A stretch of 64,000 nt of DNA from Paraburkholderia megapolitana (GTDB taxonomy: Bacteria; Pseudomonadota; Gammaproteobacteria; Burkholderiales; Burkholderiaceae), in NCBI RefSeq assembly GCF_007556815.1, contig NZ_CP041743.1:1736001-1800000 (forward strand), in the 5' to 3' direction. This document shows, piece by piece, positions 28,342 to 37,300 of this stretch (the stretch's first letter is position 1; the number at the start of each line of letters is the position of its first letter). A model generated the notes under the pieces. The model was not told the origin of the DNA and made no database searches. It worked only from the letters and a program-made list of their open reading frames with translations. The position numbers and the translations under genes were made by a program.

Positions 28342-31300
28342 AGGACGCCCTCTTCAAAAGCGTGGTCGTCGGTGGTTTCGGTGCGGCCGCCGTTGTTGCT
28401 AGTGCCACTGCTGCCGCCGCGCAAGGCCGCGATCTCGGCGGCCAGCAGACGCACGCTCGGCGCGCGCAGCACGAGACCGACCGACAGCTTCAATCCGGTG
28501 GCTTCACGCAACTGGGCGATCAAACGGGTCGCCACGAGGCTGTCGCCGCCGAGTTCGAAGAAATCGTCGTCGGGTCCAAGCTGCGTGAGCCCCAGCGTAT
28601 TGGCGAGCGCCTGGGCCACGAGGGCTTGCAGCGGATCGTCGTAGACGGTGGCGAGTGCGGCCGGCGTGAGCGCGTCGACGGCAGCCGGTGCACGCAGCGT
28701 CTGACTATCCCAGCGGCGCAGGCGGCTCTGCAGGTCGCTTGCTACAGCCAGCACGCGACCGCTGAGGCCAGCCGTCAGCGCCTGCTCGGCAAGCGCGATG
28801 GCCGTGGCAGCGTCGAGCGCCGGTTCCTGCGCGAGGTCGCTGCTGAAATGCAGACCGTCGTAGGCGAGCGCGAGCCAGCGGGTGTCGCCGCGCCGGCTCT
28901 GTGCCTCGGCGAACACTTCCATCCAGCGATTGCCGGCGGCGTACGCGGCGAAGCCGAGCCCGCCCAGCACGGTGGAGATCGACGAGCACAACAGAACGTG
29001 ATCGAGCACGAGGCCGTCCAGTGCGGTGGCGAGTTGTTGTGTGCCGGCGCGCTTGGCTGTCCAGATCGCCGCGCTCTCGGCGAGGTCGGTTTCGAGCAGC
29101 GGCTTTTGCGCCTCACTACCGGCGATACCCGCCGCGTGGATCACCGCATGCAGCGCGCCAAAGCGTTGCTGGGCCATTTGCACCGCGTGTTCGGCAACGC
29201 CGGGTTCGGCGATGTCGCCGCTCAGTGCGAGCACCTCGGCACCGTTCGCACGCAGCGCTTGCAGGCGCGGATCGTCGTCGGGTGGCGCGGTGCGGCCCAG
29301 TAGTACGAGCCGGGCACGCGAGTGTTCCGCGAGATGCTGCGCGAAGGCGAAACCGAGCTGGCCGTAGCCACCAGTGATCAGCACCACGGCTTCGTCGCGC
29401 CACGCTGTCGCCGCCGGTGCGGCAGGCACCGTCTGCACCTTGGGCACGCGACGTTGACCGTCGCGCAACTGGACCAGCGCAGGACCATCGGCCGCGCATT
29501 CGACTGCGAGTGCGGCGAGCTGGCGGGCATCGTCGGCGCCGGCCAGGTCGATGCGGCGCAGGCCCAGTTCGGGCAGCTCCTGGCCTAGCGGCAGGGCTGC
29601 GGCGAAGGCCATGGCTGCTTCGCTGTCGGTGGCATCGCTGCTGTCCTCGGCATGACGGCCGACCAGCACCAGTCGTTGCGGCGGCAACACGGCCAGTTGA
29701 TGCGACAGCGCAAGCACCTGGCTGTAGTCGGGAGCCAGCACGACGAGGCGTTGCTCGCGACGCAGACCGTCGAGCGAGGTCAGTGTTTCGACAGCGGCGC
29801 CTGTTTTTTCGAGCTGTGCCGCGAGTGCGGCGAGCAATGCCGGATCGCTGCCGTACAGGGCGATCGGTTCGGCACTGCGCGCGCGCGGCGCAGCCGGCAC
29901 ACGTTGCCAGTCGAGTACGGCCAGTTGTGGACCGGATGCGCTCGCAGCGTCGAGCCAGTGACGATGTTGCGCGAACGGGTAGGCCGGCAGGCTCAAGCGT
30001 TGCGGCGGACGTGTGCCGTGCAGCGCGTGCCAGTCGAGTGTCGCGCCTGCTTGCCAGCGCTCGGCCGCTTGCGCCAGCGAGACAGCATGCGTGTCGAGCT
30101 CCACAGCGTCGGTCGCGGCAGGTGTCTCGGGCAGCGCGCTATCGCGCAGCAGTGCCACGGCTCCTTCGACCGTTTCGACCAGCCACGCCTGACGCCAGGC
30201 CAGCACGCGCCGGCCGCTCTGCAACGTCCAGGCGAGCGCGGCGAGATCGGTGTCGGGATGCTTCTGCAGATAGTCGGCGAGTTGCCAGCGCAGGCGCATT
30301 AGCGCATCGCGGTCCGTGGCGGAAAGCGGCAGCAGTTGCGCGACCGGTGTTACGACCGCGGCTTCGCGTACGGGCGGTTGCTCGACGATGCAATGCGCGT
30401 TAGTACCGCCGATGCCGAACGAGCTGATACCGGCACGCCGCGCCTGCTTGCCCGGCCACAGTGTCGGCGCGGTTGCCGCGCGAAAGCGCGCGGCGTGTTC
30501 CTGCAACAGCGGATTCGGTGTGTCCAGATGCAACGTAGGGGGGACGATGCCGTGCTCGACGGTGAGCGCCGCCTTGATCAGACCCGCCACGCCGGCAGCC
30601 GCATCGAGGTGGCCGATACTCGATTTCAGCGAGCCGAGCAGACACGGTTCGGTACGTGCTTCGACACTGTCGAACGCGGCAGCGAGCGCGCTCAGTTCGA
30701 CTTCATCGCCGAGCCGGGTGCCCGTGCCATGCGCCTCGATATAGCCGATCGAATTCGCCTCGACACCGGCGTCGGCCAGCGCGGCGCGTACGACGGCTTC
30801 CTGGCCTTTGATCGACGGTGCGGTGAAGCCGAGCTTGTCGGAGCCATCGTTGTTGATCGCGATGCCGCGAATCACCGCGCGGATCGGATCGCCATCGGCG
30901 AGCGCCGCGCTCAGTCGCTTCAGCGCGACCATCGCGACGCCGTTGCCGCCGATCGTGCCGCCCGCGTCGCGATCGAACGCGCGGCAATGACCATCGGGTG
31001 AGTAGATCGAACCTTCGTCGTAGAGATAGCCGATGCGATGCGGCACGCTCACCGACGCGCCTCCGGCCAGCGCAACTTCGCACTCGCCGTTGCGCAGCGC
31101 CTGCACAGCCAGCGCGACCGCTACCAGCGAACTGGAACACGCGGTCTGCACACCGATCGCGGGGCCGTTCAGTCCGAGCTTGTAGGCGATGCGACTCGCG
31201 ATGTAGTCCTTGTCGTTGGCAAACAGCACGCGCTGGGCAAACGACGGGTCCTGCGCGTGTTCGCGCAGTGCGTGCAACGCGTAGGTGCTGACCGTCGCAC

Positions 31301-34300
31301 CGGCGAACACGCCGATGCGCTGATCCGTGTGATCGGGATTCACCGCGGCGTGTTCGAGCGTTTCCCACGCGCATTGCAGCAGCAAGCGACCTTGCGGATC
31401 GAGCAGCGCGGCGTCGGCCGGGCTGTAGCCGAACAGCTTTTCGTCGAAGTGACCGATGCCTTCGAGCGGTGCCGCGTACGGCACGTACGACGGATGGTCG
31501 AGAAAGGCCGGGTCGGCGCCGTCGGCGAGCGCTTCTTCGCGGCTCACTTCGCGGATGCCGCTGCGTCCTTCCAGTAGTGCCTGCCACAACTCGTCTACGT
31601 TCGCGGCGCCCGGGAAACGGCCGGCCATGCCGACGATGGCGATGGCTTCATCTGCAGCACGGGCCGCACGCGGTGCGGCGCTCCGGTTTGCGGGACTCGC
31701 ACCATCGAGATGTGCCGCGAGCGCAGCAACACTCGGATAGCGGAACAGTTCGGTCAACGTCGGCACGCGCTCGAAGCTGCGCTTCAACCGCGCGTGTACC
31801 TGGACCAGCAGTAGCGAATTGCCACCGGCCTCGAAGAAATTCTTCGTGGGCTCGATGTGCGTCAAACCCAGTACCTCGCACCAGATCGCCGTGACCTGCT
31901 CGCGCGTGGCGGTACTCGCCGACGCGATGTCGGTATCCGGCGATGCCGGCGGCGTCAGCTCGGCAAGCGCGCGGCGATCGGTCTTGCCGCTCACCGTCAA
32001 CGGGAAACTTTCCAGCGCATGCACGCGCGCGGGCACGAGCGCTGCGGGCAGTTGCTCGCTCAGGAAGGCCCGCAAGGTGGCGCCGTCGGGCGCGCCGGGG
32101 CTGACCAGTGCAAAGGCGTCGAGCCGTGCGCGCACGCCTTCGCCTTGCAGCAGAACGATCGCATCGCGTACGGCGGGATGCTGGCGTAGCGCGGCCTCGA
32201 TTTCACCGAGTTCGATGCGCTGGCCACGCAGTTTCACCTGATGGTCGCGGCGTCCCAGGTATTCGACCCAGCCCTCTTCGCGCCAGCGACCGAGGTCGCC
32301 GGTGCGATACATGCGCGCATGTTCACCGGTAGCGTCAGGCTCGCTGACGAAGCGCTCGGCATCGAGTTCGGGCCGGTTGAGATACCCGCGCGCTACCTGC
32401 ACGCCGGCGATACAGATTTCGCCGGGGACGCCGATCGGCGCGATGCGTCCGTGGCGATCGAGGATATGGATGCGGGTGTTGGCAACCGGCCGGCCGATCG
32501 GTACCGGGCCGCCGGGTTCCGCACACGGCCAGTAGGTCACGTCGACGGCGGCTTCGGTCGGGCCGTACAGATTGTGCAGGGCGGCTTGCGGCAGGAACGT
32601 CAGACAGCGGTCGCGCAGATCGGGGCTCAGTGCCTCGCCGCTCGTGAACACGCGACGCAGCGGCGCGCAACGGCCGGGCTCGGTGTTGGCGAGGAAAATA
32701 TCGAGCATCGAGGGCACGAAGTGCAGCGTCGTGATCTGCTCGCGCTCGATCAGCGCCGCGAGGTAATCCGGATCGCGATGGCCGTCGGGGCGGGCCATGA
32801 CCAGCGTCGCGCCGGTCAGCATCGGCCAGAAGAACTCCCATACCGACACGTCGAAGCCGCACGGTGTTTTCTGCAGGACGCGGTCGCCGGTGCCGAGCGC
32901 GTATTCGGCTTGCATCCAGAGCAGTCGGTTGGCGATCGCGCGGTGCGACACCATCACGCCCTTCGGTTTGCCCGTCGAGCCCGAGGTGTAGATCACGTAG
33001 GCGAGGTTGTCGGGGCTGCGGTCTTTGTCTGCCTGCGCGGTGGCCTGGGTCGTGGCTTTCGTGCGGCGTTTGGTGCGCTTGCCGGTGCTCTTTCCTGCAG
33101 CGGCAGCAGCGGCCGCTTCGCTTGCTAAATTCGGTGCGAGTACCGGCAACTCCGCGGGCAGCCACTCGTAGCTTCCGGCCGCTGCGACGAGCGCGACAGG
33201 GGCAGCGTCGGCGACCATGAAGGCGAGCCGGTCGGCGGGCAAGTCGGGGTCGAGCGGCAGATAGGCCGCGCCTGCGCGCAGCACGGCGAGCAGCGTCATC
33301 GGCAGATCGACGCCGCGCGGCAGATACACGGCGACGACGCGGTCCGGTCCCGCGCCGACAGCGCGCAGACGCTCGGCCAGCGCATCGGCGCGCGCGAGCA
33401 ATTCGGTGAAGTCGACCGCGCCGTCTTCCGCCGCGATGGCAGTGGCCTGCGGTGTGCGCTCGACCTGTTCCGCGATCAACGCATCGAGCGTCGTGGCCGG
33501 GCCGTAGTCGACGGCGGTATCGTTCCAGGCCGCAAGGCGCTGGCGATCTTTCGCGGTAGCCAGTTCCACATCGGCCCACCCCAGCGTGCTCTCGCCGGCG
33601 GCTTCGAGCAGGGCGCGATAGCCGGCGGCCATGCGTTCGACAGTAGCCGCGTCGAACAGCTCGCTACGGTAGATAAAGCGGCCATGCACACCATCGGCGG
33701 AATCATCCAGATGCAGCGACAGGTCGAACTGCGCGATGTCGCCGGGCAGTTCCAGCGGCTGCAGACGCAGGCCGTCGGTCACTGTCGTATGGATGTCCCT
33801 GTGCATGTAGTTGAACAGCACCTGGAACAGCGGATGTTGACCGTTGTCGACGCCAGGGCGCAGCGCCTCCAGCAGTCGTTCGAACGGCAGCGCCTGACGT
33901 TCGAGCGCGGCGCGGTAGCGCTGCTTCACCATCTCGGCGAGCTGGCCGAAACCGGCAGCTTGCGTCAGTTCGACGCGGATCGGCAGCAGGTTGATGAAGC
34001 AGCCGATCACGTCGTAGACATCGTCGCGCTCGCGGCCGGCAATCGGCACACCGAGCGCGAAATCGCACTGACCGCTCCAGCGTCCGAGCAACGCAGCGAA
34101 GATCGCGAGGCTGGCGACGAAACGGGTCGTGCCGGCCGCGCGCGCGAGCTTGTCCAGCGCGGTAACCGCACGACCGGAGAGCGCGAAATCGACCTGCGCG
34201 CCGGTGCGGCCCAGCTGCGCCGGGCGCACGTGATCGGTGGCGAGATCGAGTGCGGGCAGGTCGGCGAGATCGAGGCGCCAGGCATCGATATGGTGTCGCA

Positions 34301-37300
34301 GCGGTGCGCTGTCCAGCATCGCCAATTGCCATTGCGCGTAGTCCGCGTATTGCAGCGGCAGCGGCGCCAACGTAGCCGGACGTCGTGCGGCGAGGCTGCG
34401 GTACAGCTCGCCGAGTTCCTGCCAGAGAACACCGAGCGACCAGCCGTCGATGATGATGTGATGCACCGTCAGGCAGAACACATGCTGTTCCGGTCCGAGG
34501 TGCAGCAAGCGTGCGCGCAGCAGCGGTGCCTCGGTCAAATCGAACGGACGGTTTGCCTCGTCGCTAGCGAGTTTGAGCAGCGCCTGATCCTGTTCGGCGG
34601 GATCGAGTGCTTCGAGATTGTCGACCGGCAAGGCAAGGTTGCCGGCCGGCATGACCTGCTGCAACGGCACACCGTCGCGATCGATAAAGCGCGTGCGCAG
34701 ACTGTGCTGACGTTCCTGTAGCAAAGCGAGCGCTTGCGTGAGCGTATCGATCTGCAACTGACCTTCGATCAGCACCGCACCGAACTGGTTGTACGCCGTA
34801 TCGAGCGGATCGAGTTGATGAACGAACCACAGGCGAGCCTGGGCCGACGACAGCGGCGTGGCCGCGTGCGCGTCGCGAGCCGGCGTGGGTAGGGCGCTTT
34901 GTCCGCTGGCGGATTTAGCGATCGACGCAACCGGCCTGCTCGACGTAGCAGATTCTGCTGCCGCTGCAGCCGTAGTAAACGCGGTAGCCAGGTTGGCGAG
35001 CACGGGCGCATCGAACAACGCGCTGATAGGCAACGCGTGCTGCAACTGCTTGCCAAGACGCGCCATGGCCTTGGCGGCCAGCAGCGAATGACCGCCGATC
35101 TCGAAGAAGTTGTCGCTACGTCCTACCCGTTCCATGCCGAGCAGTTCTTGCCAGATCCGCGCGATGGCCTGCTCGGTTTCGCCGAGCGGCGCTTCGTATT
35201 CATGCGCCGACAGCTGGCCTTGCGACAGATCGGGTGCAGGCAGCGCCTTGCGATCGAGCTTGCCGTTCACAGTAAGCGGGAACGCATCGAGCGCGATAAA
35301 CGCACTCGGAATCATGTAATCCGGCAGCACCTTGCCGAGCTGGGTACGCAGACCAGGCAGCGACAGTTGCGCGCCCGCGTCGAGGATCACGTAGGCGACC
35401 AGACGTTTATCGCCCGGCGTATCTTCGCGTGTCATCACCATCGCTTCGGCAATGGTCTCGCAAGCACTGAGCTTCGCTTCGATCTCGCCGAGCTCGATGC
35501 GGAAACCGCGAATCTTCACCTGGTCGTCCATGCGACCGAGATGAACGATCTCGCCGTTTTCGAGCAGCTTGCCGAGGTCACCCGAGCGATAGATCCGTTC
35601 GTGCGGCAGGTACGGATTGGTCACGAACCGCCGCGACGTCAGATCGGCCCGGTTCAGATAGCCGCGACCGACGCCGAGGCCGCCGACACAGATTTCGCCA
35701 GGCACGCCCGCGGGCACGAGGCGTTGTTCGGCATCCATGATGTAGACCGTGGTGGTCGGAATCGGCCGGCCCACGTTCGACAGATTGCTGTCGATCTCGG
35801 CCTGACCGATGTGCTTGAACGTGACATGCACGCAAGTTTCGGTAATGCCGTACATGTTGATCAGCGCAACGTGGCCGTACGCGCGATGGAATGCGCGCAG
35901 CTTGCCCGGGTCCAGCCCTTCGCCGCCAAATACCACGTAACGCAGTGCGGGCAGCGGCCATTCCGCCTGGGCGACCGCGACGCCGCTGAGGTTATAGAAG
36001 GCCGACGGTGTCTGGTTGAGGACCGTGACGCCTTCCTGTTCGAGAAAATCGAGGAACAGCGCGGGGTCCTTGCGCACGGTGTCCGGCACGATCGCCACGC
36101 GACCGCCGTAGAGCAGGGCGCCGTACATCTCCCAGACGGAGAAATCGAATGCATACGAGTGGAACAGCGACCACACGTCGTCGGCATTGAACGTGAACTG
36201 CAACTTGTCGTTGTGCATGAGGCGCACGACGTTGCGGTGTTCGAGCAGGCTGCCCTTGGGCTGTCCCGTGGAGCCGGACGTGTAGATCACGTAGATCAGG
36301 TCGTCCGGCGAATTCAGATTGTCAGGATTGGTATCGGGCCAGCCGGCCAGACTACCGGCCGTGTCGCCGAGCGTGATGGTTTGCAGATCGCCGATGGGCA
36401 GATTGCCGGGCAGGTTCGGCGAGACGATCGCCTGACGCGCACCGCTGTCTTTGAGGATGTATTCGATCCGCTCCACCGGCGCATGCGGATCGATCGGTAC
36501 ATAGGCCGCACCGGCTTTCATGACGGCGAGAATCGCCACGATCATGTCCGGCGAACGATCGAGCAGCAGCACCACCAGTGCTTGCCGTTCGATGCCGGAG
36601 GCGCGCAGCCGATGCGCGAGCTGATTGGCCCGCGTATTCAGTTCGCGATAGCTGAGCTGTTCGTCGCCGTAGCTGACGGCAATGTGATGAGGCGTGCGTT
36701 CGGCCTGCTCTTCGAACAACTGATGCACGGTCCGTTCGTGCGGGTACGCCGCCGCACTGTCGTTCCACACGAGCAACTGGGTATCGCGTTCGGCGGGGCC
36801 GAGTAGCGGCACGCTGTCGATCGGCTGATCGGGGTTTGTTGCCAGCGCTTCTAGCAGCGTCAGGTAGTGGGCCATCATCTGTTCGATGAGCCACGCGTCG
36901 AAGAACAGTGCGTTGTAGACGAGCTTGCCGGCCCAGTGACGGTCCTGTGCATGGACGAACAGATGCAGGTCGTTCTTGCCGTAGCCGAGGTTGGTTTCGA
37001 CTGCCGTTGCACTGAGTCCGCCTCCGGACAGCACTTGCGGCGCTGTGTCGTCGAACTGGAACAGGATGTCGAACAGCGCAGTGCGGCTCATGTCCTTGTC
37101 GGGTGCGAGCGCGAGCACCAACTGATCGAACTGCATGTCGCGATGTTCGAGCGCTTGCGATGTATTGCGCTGTACCTGGTCGAGCAATGCTTGCAGCGTG
37201 GTCGTCGCATCGACCTGACTGCGCGATACCAGCAGATTGGCGATTGGGCCGATCAGCGCGGCGATCGCGGCGCGTTCGCGGCACGGCGCGCTGAAGCCGA

